Shown here one piece after another: positions 30,483 through 39,012 of a DNA stretch of 39,012 bases. This DNA comes from Streptomyces ipomoeae 91-03 (GTDB taxonomy: Bacteria; Actinomycetota; Actinomycetes; Streptomycetales; Streptomycetaceae), in the NCBI RefSeq assembly GCF_000317595.1, contig NZ_AEJC01000492.1, positions 1 through 39,012 of the forward strand, given 5' to 3'. The position numbers and the translations under genes are program-made. Positions within the stretch are counted from its first letter, which is position 1. Each line of letters opens with the position of its first letter. Under the pieces are notes generated by a model that was not told where the DNA came from, ran no database searches, and was given only the letters and a program-made list of their open reading frames with translations.

Positions 30483-32849
30483 GTGATCGCGGCGACGCGG
30501 CCCTTCCGCCAGTTCGTGATCAAAGTGCACAGCCGTTGCGACCTGGCCTGTGACCACTGCTATGTCTACCAGCACGCCGACCAGAGCTGGCGCGGGCGTC
30601 CGGTGACCATGTCGGAGGAGACGTTCCGTCGTACGGCCGACAGGATCGCCGAGCACGCCTCGGCACACCGCCTCGCCCGCGTCCACGTCGTCCTGCACGG
30701 TGGCGAGCCCCTGCTCGCCGGGCGGGAAAAGCTGCGCCGCTTCGCCCGCGAACTGCGCTCCGCGCTGCAGGGCGTGGCCGAGCTCGATCTGCGGATGCAG
30801 ACCAACGGGCTGCGGCTGGACGAGGAGTTCTGCGCGATGCTCGCGGAGGAGTCCATCGTCACCAGCATCTCGCTCGACGGCGACGAGGCGTCCAACGACC
30901 GCCACCGGATCAGACGGGACGGCTCCGGCTCGTACCGGGACGTGGTGCGCGCGGTGCGGCTGCTGGGCGCCCCCGCCCACCGGAGCGCCTTCGGCGGGCT
31001 GCTCTGCACGATCGACGTCGAGAACGACCCGGTGGAGGTCTACCGGGCCCTCGCCGAACTGCGCCCGCCCGCCGTCGACTTCCTGCTCCCGCACGCCACC
31101 TGGGAGCATCCCCCGCCCCGCCCCGGCGGTGAGACCGACTACGCCGACTGGCTGATCGCCGTGCACAAGCAGTGGACCGCGGACGGCATGCCGATGCGCA
31201 TCCGGATGTTCGAGTCGATCAGCCGACTGACCCGCGGCCGGGGCAGCCTCACCGAGGCACTGGGGCTGGGCAGTTCGGATCTGCTGGTGATCGAGGCCGA
31301 CGGCTCCATCGAACAGGCGGACTGGCTCAAGACGGCCTACCCGGGCGCCCCCGAGACCGGCCTGCACATCGCCACCCACCGCCTGGAGGAGGCCGCCGAG
31401 CACCGGGGCATCCAGGCCCGCCGCGCCGGACTGGACGGACTGAGCGCGCAGTGCCGTGCCTGCCCCGTCGTGTCGGTCTGCGGCGGCGGCCTCTACGGGC
31501 ACCGCCACCGCGGGTCCAACGGCTTCGACAACCCCTCCGTCTACTGCGCCGACCTGCTGAAGATCATCGAGTACGTCCAGACCAGCGAACGCGACGACGC
31601 CGCCGTCCGCCACGGCTGGCACGGTCTGACCTGGACCCACTTCGACGAACTGGCCGCCGGATACGGCAGCACGGCGGCCGTCCGGTCACTGGCCGCCGCC
31701 CAGAACAGCCAGCGACGGGCCTTGCTGGCGGCGGCCCGCCGCGCGGACACCCCGGGCCCCTCGGACTCGCCGGACTCCGCCCCCGGCTGGGAGGCGATCC
31801 TCGCGCTGCCCACCGCCGCGCTGGACGTGCTGCTCGCCGACCCGTATCTACGCGTGTGGGCCCTCGCCTGTTGGCAGTCGACGCGGCGGGCCGAGGGCCA
31901 CCCGGCCGAGGCCGCGCTGTCGGCCGTCGTCCGCACCGGCGGACGGCTGACCCTGCCCGTCCCGCTGCGGCACGGCCCCGAGGGCCCTGCGATCCATCTG
32001 CCCAGCATGGGGCGGCTGCTGCTGGCCGCCGAGAGCCGCGAGCGGCGGGCCGGGACCCTCACCGTGACCGCCGCCGATGCCGCGATCACCGTCGAGGGCC
32101 ACACCCTGGGCCGGGAGCGGCCACCCGCCGGCATGGTCTGGCAGCCACTGCGACACCTGGCCGCGGATGGCCTGGATGTGGCCCTGGACGACGTCGACCC
32201 GTCCCGCGACTGCTACGGGTACGAGCCGCTTCCCCGGCTCTCCGAGGCCGAATTCGGCCGCTGGGAGCAGATGTTCGGAGAGGCCTGGCAGCTGATCCGC
32301 ACCGAGTACCCCGACTACGCCCAGGCGATCGCCGCCGGGCTGACCACGGTGACCCCGCTCGCCCCCGCGCCCTCCGGCGACGACGTCAGCGCCACCTGCC
32401 GGCACGCCTTCGGGGCGGTCGGCATCGCCCTGCCCCGCTCGGCCGAGGATCTGGCGATGCTGATCATCCACGAGTACCAGCACGTCAAACTGGGCGCGAT
32501 GCTCGACATGTTCGACCTCCTCGACGGCCTCGACGAGCGCCGCTACCGCGTGCTCTGGCGGCCCGACCCGAGGCCCCTCGACGCCATCGTCCAGGGCGCG
32601 TACGCCCACCTCGCGGTCGCCGACGTCTGGCGGATCAGGGTCCGCCGCGGTGCGTCGGGGGTGGGCGCGGCCCTGTACGAACGCTCCCGGGCCGAGGCGG
32701 ACAAGTGGCGTACGGCTGTGCTGGACGCCCTCGACACCGTGGCCGGAACCGGCTCCCTGACCGCTCTGGGGCACCGCTTCGTCCGGGGGCTGCGGGGCGA
32801 GGCGGAAACCCTGGGTGGTGTGGCCGAAACCGGCCCCGTCGCGGTGTAA
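30483..32849 (+). CDS. fxsB: FxsB, radical SAM/SPASM protein fused to an HExxH domain
   Basis: 788 residues from a GTG at 30483. The radical SAM cluster motif is C19-x3-C23-x2-C26 (CDLACDHC) with GGEP near 73-76. The SPASM/twitch region has cysteines around C324, C327 and C333 and a later FDNPSVYCADL. From about residue 430 there is an additional domain with HEYQH at 663-667, an intact HExxH. Fused rSAM/HExxH proteins of this kind have been described as forming cyclophanes and b-hydroxylating with an alpha-ketoglutarate-dependent HExxH domain; other FxsB forms have a degenerate, inactive extension. Here the motif appears active. The substrate is presumably the adjacent FxsA. Confidence 0.9.
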   Translation: MIAATRPFRQFVIKVHSRCDLACDHCYVYQHADQSWRGRPVTMSEETFRRTADRIAEHASAHRLARVHVVLHGGEPLLAGREKLRRFARELRSALQGVAELDLRMQTNGLRLDEEFCAMLAEESIVTSISLDGDEASNDRHRIRRDGSGSYRDVVRAVRLLGAPAHRSAFGGLLCTIDVENDPVEVYRALAELRPPAVDFLLPHATWEHPPPRPGGETDYADWLIAVHKQWTADGMPMRIRMFESISRLTRGRGSLTEALGLGSSDLLVIEADGSIEQADWLKTAYPGAPETGLHIATHRLEEAAEHRGIQARRAGLDGLSAQCRACPVVSVCGGGLYGHRHRGSNGFDNPSVYCADLLKIIEYVQTSERDDAAVRHGWHGLTWTHFDELAAGYGSTAAVRSLAAAQNSQRRALLAAARRADTPGPSDSPDSAPGWEAILALPTAALDVLLADPYLRVWALACWQSTRRAEGHPAEAALSAVVRTGGRLTLPVPLRHGPEGPAIHLPSMGRLLLAAESRERRAGTLTVTAADAAITVEGHTLGRERPPAGMVWQPLRHLAADGLDVALDDVDPSRDCYGYEPLPRLSEAEFGRWEQMFGEAWQLIRTEYPDYAQAIAAGLTTVTPLAPAPSGDDVSATCRHAFGAVGIALPRSAEDLAMLIIHEYQHVKLGAMLDMFDLLDGLDERRYRVLWRPDPRPLDAIVQGAYAHLAVADVWRIRVRRGASGVGAALYERSRAEADKWRTAVLDALDTVAGTGSLTALGHRFVRGLRGEAETLGGVAETGPVAV

Positions 32850-33021
32850 TGGTGGGCCAACTCCCGCTCTCCGTACCGGTGTCCGATACAACTTGGTCTC
32901 GTCAACCCCTGGCACCGGCAGTGGTTTTCGCGTTCCAATGGATCCTGGAGGAGATCCAGCTGCGATGGTCGGGGCCTGGGAGGGGCCCGAGGTGGGCGAC
33001 GGGGGAGGGGAAGGCGAGTCC
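32850..33021. other. Gap between fxsB and the first TIR gene
   Basis: About 170 bases. GGAGGAG at 32948-32954 precedes a possible earlier ATG (32965) and a GGGGAGGGGAAGG stretch precedes the preferred ATG. The gap is long for a tight operon, so an internal promoter is possible. Confidence 0.4.
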
Positions 33022-33672
33022 ATGGTTTATCCGGCTTCTCAAGGTGCGACGGCTTCCTCCGATCCGTATGTGTTCTTCATGAGCTATGCGCGGACTCCGC
33101 GGATGGGGACCCGGCTGAAGAAAGACCCGTCGGATGTGGCGCTGGAGGAATTCCACGCCCAGTTATGCAGCTACATCATGCAGTTGACCGACCATGACGG
33201 CGAGGAATCGCCCGGGTTCCTCGACCAGAGAATGGGTGTCGGCGTCGACTGGGAGAACAGGCTCAAACAGGCCCTGTCCACCTGTCGGGTCTTCGTGCCG
33301 ATCTACACCTCCCGGTATTTCAGGAGGGAATGGTGCGGCAAGGAATGGGACGCCTTCGCGCGGCGTCAGCAGGAGCAGCTCCGCACCCGGCCGTACACGG
33401 GCAACGCGATCGTCCCCGTCCTGTGGGTGGGGCCACAGCACCTGACTCTGCCGGCAGTGGCGGCGAAGGTGCAGTACGCCCACCCCGATCTGGGTAAGGA
33501 ATACCTGCAGTCCGGTCTCTACGGACTGAGGCAGGCGGGCCGTCACGCCAAGTACCGCAGCTCCGTGTGGGCGCTCGCCCAGATGATTGTCAAAGTGGCT
33601 CAGCAGACCAGCCTCGAACCGTGCGACGTGAAGCTGTTCCAAGACCTCCGGAACGTCTTCGAGGGGGATTAG
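33022..33672 (+). CDS. TIR domain protein, FxsC-like but lacking the C-terminal FxsC domain
   Basis: 216 residues. It is a TIR-like fold throughout: YVFFMSYART at the start (strand A), a central helix-strand region ending in CRVFVPIYTSRYF, and the box REWCGKEW at residues 102-109, in which W104, C105 and E108 match the W-C-x-x-E pattern whose glutamate is catalytic in NAD+-cleaving TIR proteins. It ends soon after the domain, unlike the next gene. The ATG at 33022 follows GGGGAAGG; an ATG at 32965 would add 19 Gly/Glu-rich residues. It is followed by the FxsC gene after four bases. Confidence 0.82.
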   Translation: MVYPASQGATASSDPYVFFMSYARTPRMGTRLKKDPSDVALEEFHAQLCSYIMQLTDHDGEESPGFLDQRMGVGVDWENRLKQALSTCRVFVPIYTSRYFRREWCGKEWDAFARRQQEQLRTRPYTGNAIVPVLWVGPQHLTLPAVAAKVQYAHPDLGKEYLQSGLYGLRQAGRHAKYRSSVWALAQMIVKVAQQTSLEPCDVKLFQDLRNVFEGD

Positions 33673-33676
33673 CAGG

Positions 33677-35014
33677 ATGCCGATGTTCTTCTTGAGCTAT
33701 GCACGGGTTCCTGCTCCCCGACACCGGGACGCCTCGCAGGACCCCAATCGCCTGGTCTTCCAGTTCTTCGACGAACTGTGCGCCAAAGTGGCGCGTCATG
33801 CGAGAGTGCCCCGGGAGGAGGCGGGTTTCGTCGAGCGGCCCGGGACTCCCGGAGAGAAGTCGATCAAGGCGCTCCTGGGATGCCAGGTCTTCGTTCCGCT
33901 GTACTCCAAACGGTACTTCAGCAATCCCCAGTGCGGGCGCCAGTGGACCGCCGTCACCCAGGGGGCCATGCAAGGGGTCCGGCCGAGCATCGTCCCGGTG
34001 CTGTGGACGCCGTATTCGCCCACGTCGCTCCCCAAGCGGGTCAAGGACCAGTACCCCGAGATGCCGGAAGGCATCGGTGAGGCTGCCGAGAACTACGCCG
34101 CCCAGGGGCTGCACCGACTGCTCGACCAGATGCTCGACCTGACCGAGCGACCGGACCCGGAGGACGAGCACGCGGCGGCCCAGGTCTCCGCCCAGGTCGC
34201 CCAGGTGACCGACTGGCTCGCCCGGCGCATCGTCGACCAGGCCGCCCTGGTGCCCGAGCCGTCGAGGCCGTCCGGTGGAGCGAAACCGGTGCAGCCGATG
34301 ACGCTGGCCGGGCTGGACGACGCCTTCGCCGACCCGCCCTCCGCCTCCCCGCTGCACATCACCGTGCTCGCCCCGACCGAGGAACAGTTACCGGTCGGCC
34401 GGGACAACAGCCGCTATGGACCACGTGTCGACGACTGGCGGCCCTACGGTCCGGCCGTCGGCCCGCTGGTCGAGCAGATGGAGGCCCTGGCCCGCAATCT
34501 CGGCTTCGAGCCCACCGTCGTGCCCTTTCACAAGATCCAGGCGGAGCTGCGCAGCAAGGAGCTCCCGACCGCCCCCTGGATCCTGGTGGTGGACCCCTGG
34601 GCGCTGGAGAATCCCCAAATGGCCATCCAGGCACGGGAGTTCGACAGGGTGCGCCAGCCATGGACGGCGGTGCTGAGTACCCTGGCGGGGGACGATCTGC
34701 AGACCAAGGAGCAGTCCGATCGGCTGCGTGGACTGCTGATGGCGAACTTCCCCCGCTTCCTGAGCGAGGGCCGGCCGGGAGAGCAGGAAGCGGTGCGCGG
34801 GCTGGCCGGCGCGGATGTCTTCACCCGCTGGTTCAGCGAACTGGCTGAGGCGACCAAGATCCGCTACTTGCGGTACATTCATTCGCAATTGTCCCGGAGC
34901 GGCACGGGCGCCCGGGACGTTCCGGAATCCGGTGCGGACCTGCCCCGACGGCCCGACGCCGGCCGGGACGACGGGGCATCGAGCGACGGAAGTCGCGTGG
35001 AGGGCAGGCCATGA
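33677..35014 (+). CDS. fxsC: FxsC, TIR-like protein with C-terminal FxsC domain
   Basis: 445 residues. The N-terminal 200 or so are TIR-like (MFFLSYARVP, then CQVFVPLYSKRYF). At the aligned box the sequence is Q85-C-G-R-Q89, so both the Trp and the catalytic Glu of the first TIR protein are replaced by Gln. A Pro/Ala linker leads to the FxsC C-terminal domain (about 225-415), starting HITVLAPTEEQLP and including PWILVVDPWALENPQ and the WFSELAEATKIRYLRYIHSQ helix. The family occurs only with FxSxx-COOH loci as far as I know. Its stop overlaps the fxsT start by ATGA. Confidence 0.87.
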   Translation: MPMFFLSYARVPAPRHRDASQDPNRLVFQFFDELCAKVARHARVPREEAGFVERPGTPGEKSIKALLGCQVFVPLYSKRYFSNPQCGRQWTAVTQGAMQGVRPSIVPVLWTPYSPTSLPKRVKDQYPEMPEGIGEAAENYAAQGLHRLLDQMLDLTERPDPEDEHAAAQVSAQVAQVTDWLARRIVDQAALVPEPSRPSGGAKPVQPMTLAGLDDAFADPPSASPLHITVLAPTEEQLPVGRDNSRYGPRVDDWRPYGPAVGPLVEQMEALARNLGFEPTVVPFHKIQAELRSKELPTAPWILVVDPWALENPQMAIQAREFDRVRQPWTAVLSTLAGDDLQTKEQSDRLRGLLMANFPRFLSEGRPGEQEAVRGLAGADVFTRWFSELAEATKIRYLRYIHSQLSRSGTGARDVPESGADLPRRPDAGRDDGASSDGSRVEGRP

Positions 35015-38000
35015 CCGGCGAGGACGCGCGCAGGATCATCACGTTCTACTCGTACAAGGGCGGTACGGGACGGACGATGGCGCTCGCCAACACGGGCTGG
35101 ATCCTGGCCTCGTCCGGCAAGAGCGTCCTGGTGGTCGACTGGGACCTCGACGCACCGGGCCTGGACCGCTTCCTGCACCCCTTCCTGAGCGAGAGTCAAC
35201 TGCGCACGACGCCCGGGGTGCTCGACCTCGTCAGCCGGTCGATGCCCCAGACTCCGAGCATCACGGAGTCGGGGCGCCAGATGGAGCTGGGTTCTGATTC
35301 GTCCGCCACGCTCGACGCGTGGACGGCCGACAGCATCTCCCTCAACAGCTGCCTCATCCAGGTCGACTGGGACTTCCCCTCGGGCGGCCAGCTCTACTAC
35401 CTCCCGGCCGGCACGAAGAACAAGGGCTACCTCGCGGCGTTCTCGCAGTTCGACTGGAAGCCCTTCATGGACGGGCCGCTGGCCACCAGATTCCTGGAAG
35501 GGCTCAAGCGCGAGTTCGTCGAGAACTTCGACTACGTCCTCATCGACAGCCGCACCGGACTCAACGACATCTCCGACATCTGCACCGTCAGCCTCCCGCA
35601 CACCCTGGTCACCTGCTTCACCCCGAGCAGCCAGAGCATCGAGGGCGCGGCCGGCGTCGCCGAACGCATCGACGGGATGTACGGCAACCGCGACATCCGG
35701 ATCCTGCCCGTCCCCATGCGGGTGGAGAACGCCGAGGCCGACCGGCTGGACGCCGCCCGGGGGCAGATCCAGTACCGCTTCGACCGAGTCGTGCGCAAGC
35801 ACGTCCCCGACGGAGACCCGGAGGACTACTGGCGCAGCGTCGAGATCCCGTACGTGCCGATCTACTCGTACGAGGAGACCCTGGCCCCGTTCCGCGAACT
35901 GCCCGGGGACCCCAAGAGCCTGCTCGCCGCCTACGAGAGACTCACCGCGGTCATCACGGACGGCCAGGTCGAGTCGATGCCGCGCATCGACGAGCCGCTG
36001 CGCCGCAAGACCCTCGACCGGTACACCCGCCACCGCCCACCGCGCATCTCCGATGTGTACGTCAGCTTCGTCCCCCAGGACCGGAGTTGGGCCAACTGGG
36101 CGGGCTCGGTCCTGGAGCAGGCGGGCTTCAAGGTCCATCTGGCCCAGGAGGGCACCGCCGAGGGCGCACAGCTGCGGGACGAGATCGAACGCGGTGTCGA
36201 GTCTGCCTCGCACACCCTGGTCATCTTCTCCGAGGCCTACCTCAGGTCGTCCCGCTTCCGCACCACCTGGGAGGCGGTCTACGCGGAGGGCGACCGGCGC
36301 GCCCACCAGTTGATCTCGATGCAGGTCGACCGGACGGTGTCACTGGACGCGCCCTTCACGGAACTGCTCGCCGACATGACCCGCTGCGACACGGGAGAGG
36401 TGGGCCGTGAGGCCTTGCTGTCCTGCTTCGGTCCCACCACGGAGGCGGCGACGGGCAATCACTTCACCGGGGGCGAGCAGAAGCTGCCGCGCTACCCGGG
36501 CGCCGAGCCGCCGGTCTTCTCGGTCCCGCTGCGCACGTCGTCGTTCACCGGCCGTACGGAACTGCTGGAGACCATCCGCGAGAAGCTGTGGAACGAGGAG
36601 AACCGGGCGCTGGTGCTGAAGGGCATGGGCGGCGTCGGGAAGACCCTGCTGGCCCAGGAGTTCGCGTACCGCTACAAGAGCGACTACGACGTCATCTGGC
36701 ACATCCAGGCCGAACAGCCGGACCTGGTCACCGAGCAGTACGCGAGCATGGCCGAACCACTCGGTCTGCCGATGAGGACGAATCCGACCGACACGGCCAA
36801 GGCCGTGTACGAGGCGCTCGACCGCGGTGAGCCCTACAGCAGTTGGCTGCTGATCCTGGACAACGTCACGGAAGCCGAGAAACTCCCTGAATTCATGCTG
36901 GACGGCCGGGGCGGCCACATTCTGATCACCAGCCAGCGAGCGGAGGGCTGGGGACGTTTCGTGGACACCGTCGACGTCCCCGTGTTCGAGCGAGACGAGA
37001 GCATCGCCCACCTGCACAGCCGACTGCCCGACTGCGGTTGGACGGAGGCGGACCAGATCGCGGAGGCTCTGGGCGACCTGCCCATCGCGATCGAACGGGC
37101 CGCGGCCTACATCGAACAGACCAGGGTCGACGTCCGCAGCTACATCCAACAGCTCCAGCCCCACGCCACCGGCGCCCCTGCCGACAACACGGTCGGCGAG
37201 GTCGTCAAGTCCAGCACTCACACCTGGGAGTTCGCGCTCGGACAACTGCGCGAGAAGTTCCCACCGGCGGTGCAACTCCTGCAGATCTGCTCGTACTACA
37301 GTCCCGAGCCGATCTCGATGGACCTGCTGGAGGGCTTCGAGGTCTCCCGGGCGCTCGGCGGCGTTCGCACGGTCTCCCGTTCGTACAAGGAGCTGAGCAA
37401 GTTCTCGCTGGTCACGGTGGACCGCAAGGCCCGGAGCGTGACGGTGCACCGGATGATGCAGGTCGCCATGCGCGAGGAGATGACCGAAGCGGAGCGCGAG
37501 GCGGCGCAGGAGGTCGTCTATCGCTCGCTGGTCGCCGCCAGGCCGAGCGGCGACGACCCCGAGAACCCCAACAACTGGGAGAAGTACCGCATCATCTGGC
37601 CGCATCTCGGCACACCGTGGGCCGAGACCTCGCCCGACGAAGGCATCAAGGAACTCTTCGTGGACCGGGTCCGCCAGCTGCGCCGTCGCGGCGAACTCAC
37701 CCAGGCCATGGACTACGGCGCCCGGCGCGTGGCCGCCTGGTCCGCGGACGGCGCGCCGGACGAACGCTGGACCCTGCACATGCGGTTCCAGATCGCCAAC
37801 ATCCTGCGCGCCCAGGGCAGGTACGAGGAGTCGCTCGCCCTGGACCAGGAGGTCCTTGAGCGGCAACTCGCCGTGCTCGACGACGTGGACGATCAGCACA
37901 TCCTCATGACCACCAGTAGCATCGCCGCCGACCTGCGGGGTCTGGGGCGGCTGTCGGAGGCTCTGCGCTACGACGAGGAGACGTACGAGAGGTACGAGCA

Positions 38001-38991
38001 GATCTACGGCGAGGACCACGCGCGCACGCTCAGCGCGGCCAACAACCTCGCCGTCGCCCTGAGGCTGTCCGGTGACTACCACAGGGCACGCGACCTCGAC
38101 CGCAGGACGCTGGAACTGCGCGAGGCGATCCAGCTCCACGACCACCCCCTGACCATCGAGTCGGCGGTGAACCTGGGCCGCGATCTGCGTGACTGCGGGG
38201 ACTACGAGGAATCCGTGACGCTGCTGAAGCGCGCCTACGACCGCTGTCTGCGCAATCCTCGCCTCACTCAGGGCTCGCCGACCGTGCTGAACACGGCCAA
38301 GGGCCTGGCCGGTTCACTGCGCAGGGCGGGCCGGCCGGCGGAGGCCGAGGAACTCGTGCGTCATGTGCTGCGGAGCACACCCGACGGAGAGAAGCAGTCG
38401 TCCTCGGAACAGCTGCTGCTGGAGATGAGCCTGGCCGGCGACATGGCCGCCCAGGGCCGCGTCGACGAGGGGCTGAAGCTGATCCGCAGGGTGCAGGAAG
38501 ACCTGAGAGACAGCCTGGGCGAAGGGCACTCCCAGACGGTGGCCTGCTCCGTCAACTACGCGGTCCTGCTGCTCCACGACGTCGTGGCCATCAGCCCGGA
38601 AATGGCGGCCGAGGCGCAGGAGCTGCTGCGCCAGGCCGAGGAGAGGTTCTCCAAACTCAATGGCGAGCACCATCCCTATGTGCTCATCTGCCGTGCGAAC
38701 CTGGCCGTCGCCGAGGCGGCGCTCGACAAGTGGGAGGACGCCCGCAGGACCAGCTTCGCGGCGTACGAACTGCTCAAGGAGGTTCTTGAGCCCCTGCACC
38801 CGTCGACGCTGACCTGCGCCGGGAATCTCGCCGTCATCCTGAGTCGGCTGGGCCGCGCCGACGAGGCGCGTACCAAGCACCATGACACGCTGGCGGCGCT
38901 GAGCAAGCGCGTCGGCAGGGAGCACCCCCGGGTACTGGCCCTGCAGGCGTGGGAGCTGAGCTGTCTCGACCTGGAGCCGCACCCCATCTAG
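35011..38991 (+). CDS. fxsT: FxsT, ParA-like/TIR/NB-ARC/TPR fusion protein
   Basis: 1326 residues. Residues 1-330 are a ParA/MinD-like ATPase with the deviant P-loop KGGTGRT (16-22) and VVDWDLDAPGLD. Residues about 345-475 are TIR-like (VYVSFVPQDRSWANW, TLVIFSEAYLRSS). About 505-800 is an NB-ARC STAND ATPase with P-loop GMGGVGKT near 540, Walker B LLILDNV and a GDLPIAIERAAAYI segment. From about 890 to the end are TPRs, with repeated RAQGRYEESLALDQ- and YDEETYERYEQIYGEDH-type pairs. The FxsT family is a known partner of FxSxx-COOH loci. The build is that of a ligand-sensing signalling or immune receptor; this is inference. ATGA overlap with fxsC shows translational coupling. Confidence 0.9.
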   Translation: MTGEDARRIITFYSYKGGTGRTMALANTGWILASSGKSVLVVDWDLDAPGLDRFLHPFLSESQLRTTPGVLDLVSRSMPQTPSITESGRQMELGSDSSATLDAWTADSISLNSCLIQVDWDFPSGGQLYYLPAGTKNKGYLAAFSQFDWKPFMDGPLATRFLEGLKREFVENFDYVLIDSRTGLNDISDICTVSLPHTLVTCFTPSSQSIEGAAGVAERIDGMYGNRDIRILPVPMRVENAEADRLDAARGQIQYRFDRVVRKHVPDGDPEDYWRSVEIPYVPIYSYEETLAPFRELPGDPKSLLAAYERLTAVITDGQVESMPRIDEPLRRKTLDRYTRHRPPRISDVYVSFVPQDRSWANWAGSVLEQAGFKVHLAQEGTAEGAQLRDEIERGVESASHTLVIFSEAYLRSSRFRTTWEAVYAEGDRRAHQLISMQVDRTVSLDAPFTELLADMTRCDTGEVGREALLSCFGPTTEAATGNHFTGGEQKLPRYPGAEPPVFSVPLRTSSFTGRTELLETIREKLWNEENRALVLKGMGGVGKTLLAQEFAYRYKSDYDVIWHIQAEQPDLVTEQYASMAEPLGLPMRTNPTDTAKAVYEALDRGEPYSSWLLILDNVTEAEKLPEFMLDGRGGHILITSQRAEGWGRFVDTVDVPVFERDESIAHLHSRLPDCGWTEADQIAEALGDLPIAIERAAAYIEQTRVDVRSYIQQLQPHATGAPADNTVGEVVKSSTHTWEFALGQLREKFPPAVQLLQICSYYSPEPISMDLLEGFEVSRALGGVRTVSRSYKELSKFSLVTVDRKARSVTVHRMMQVAMREEMTEAEREAAQEVVYRSLVAARPSGDDPENPNNWEKYRIIWPHLGTPWAETSPDEGIKELFVDRVRQLRRRGELTQAMDYGARRVAAWSADGAPDERWTLHMRFQIANILRAQGRYEESLALDQEVLERQLAVLDDVDDQHILMTTSSIAADLRGLGRLSEALRYDEETYERYEQIYGEDHARTLSAANNLAVALRLSGDYHRARDLDRRTLELREAIQLHDHPLTIESAVNLGRDLRDCGDYEESVTLLKRAYDRCLRNPRLTQGSPTVLNTAKGLAGSLRRAGRPAEAEELVRHVLRSTPDGEKQSSSEQLLLEMSLAGDMAAQGRVDEGLKLIRRVQEDLRDSLGEGHSQTVACSVNYAVLLLHDVVAISPEMAAEAQELLRQAEERFSKLNGEHHPYVLICRANLAVAEAALDKWEDARRTSFAAYELLKEVLEPLHPSTLTCAGNLAVILSRLGRADEARTKHHDTLAALSKRVGREHPRVLALQAWELSCLDLEPHPI

Positions 38992-39012
38992 CCGTCCCCA
39001 GTGGGCGTGTAG

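Noticed and set aside
31172..33082. A 636-codon frame overlapping fxsB
   Set aside because: Arg/Pro-rich shadow in another frame; fxsB has the radical SAM and HExxH motifs.

Overview
The window is about 39 kb of very GC-rich DNA. Codon third positions are strongly G/C, GTG and TTG starts are common, and the gene families are those of a Streptomyces or close relative; this is inferred from composition and gene content only. About 30 protein genes are supported. I found no rRNA, tRNA, CRISPR array, transposase or phage integrase.

Region 1 (1-6150): a DUF2637 membrane protein, an FhuF-like ferric-siderophore reductase behind a probable iron box, a GntR/FCD regulator, a helical-repeat protein of unknown role and a PucR-type regulator. 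Region 2 (6150-11850): the PucR gene is divergent from a purine-oxidation operon encoding xanthine dehydrogenase FAD, 2Fe-2S and molybdopterin subunits, followed by an XdhC-type maturation factor. A tandem 19-bp element in the divergent gap is the best candidate PucR operator.

Region 3 (11850-17100): accessory genes (a GGPD-repeat membrane protein, a methyltransferase, an SRPBCC protein, a DUF2278 plus lamin-tail protein and a cytochrome P450) and a striking non-coding array of about 40-bp degenerate tandem repeats with a four-unit higher-order structure.

Region 4 (17100-29890): two sugar-uptake loci. The first is a Gfo/Idh/MocA oxidoreductase divergent from a CUT1 transporter (binding lipoprotein, two permeases, no ATPase) with a YesL-like protein. 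Next come a DoxX/MarR divergent pair and a LacI regulator divergent from a second Gfo/Idh/MocA oxidoreductase. The second uptake locus is a HutC-type GntR regulator divergent from a CUT2 transporter (binding lipoprotein, permease, single-domain ATPase). Operator-like inverted repeats are visible at most of these divergent promoters.

Region 5 (30292-38991): the most interesting part, a complete FxSxx-COOH (Fxs) locus. A 51-residue precursor ending FQSSL (FxsA) is followed by a radical SAM/SPASM enzyme fused to an intact HExxH domain (FxsB), a short TIR protein, a TIR plus FxsC-domain protein and a 1326-residue ParA-like/TIR/NB-ARC/TPR protein (FxsT). The set joins a RiPP-type peptide modification module to proteins built like immune or signalling receptors. 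The families are known, but the biological role of the whole system is, to my knowledge, unresolved.
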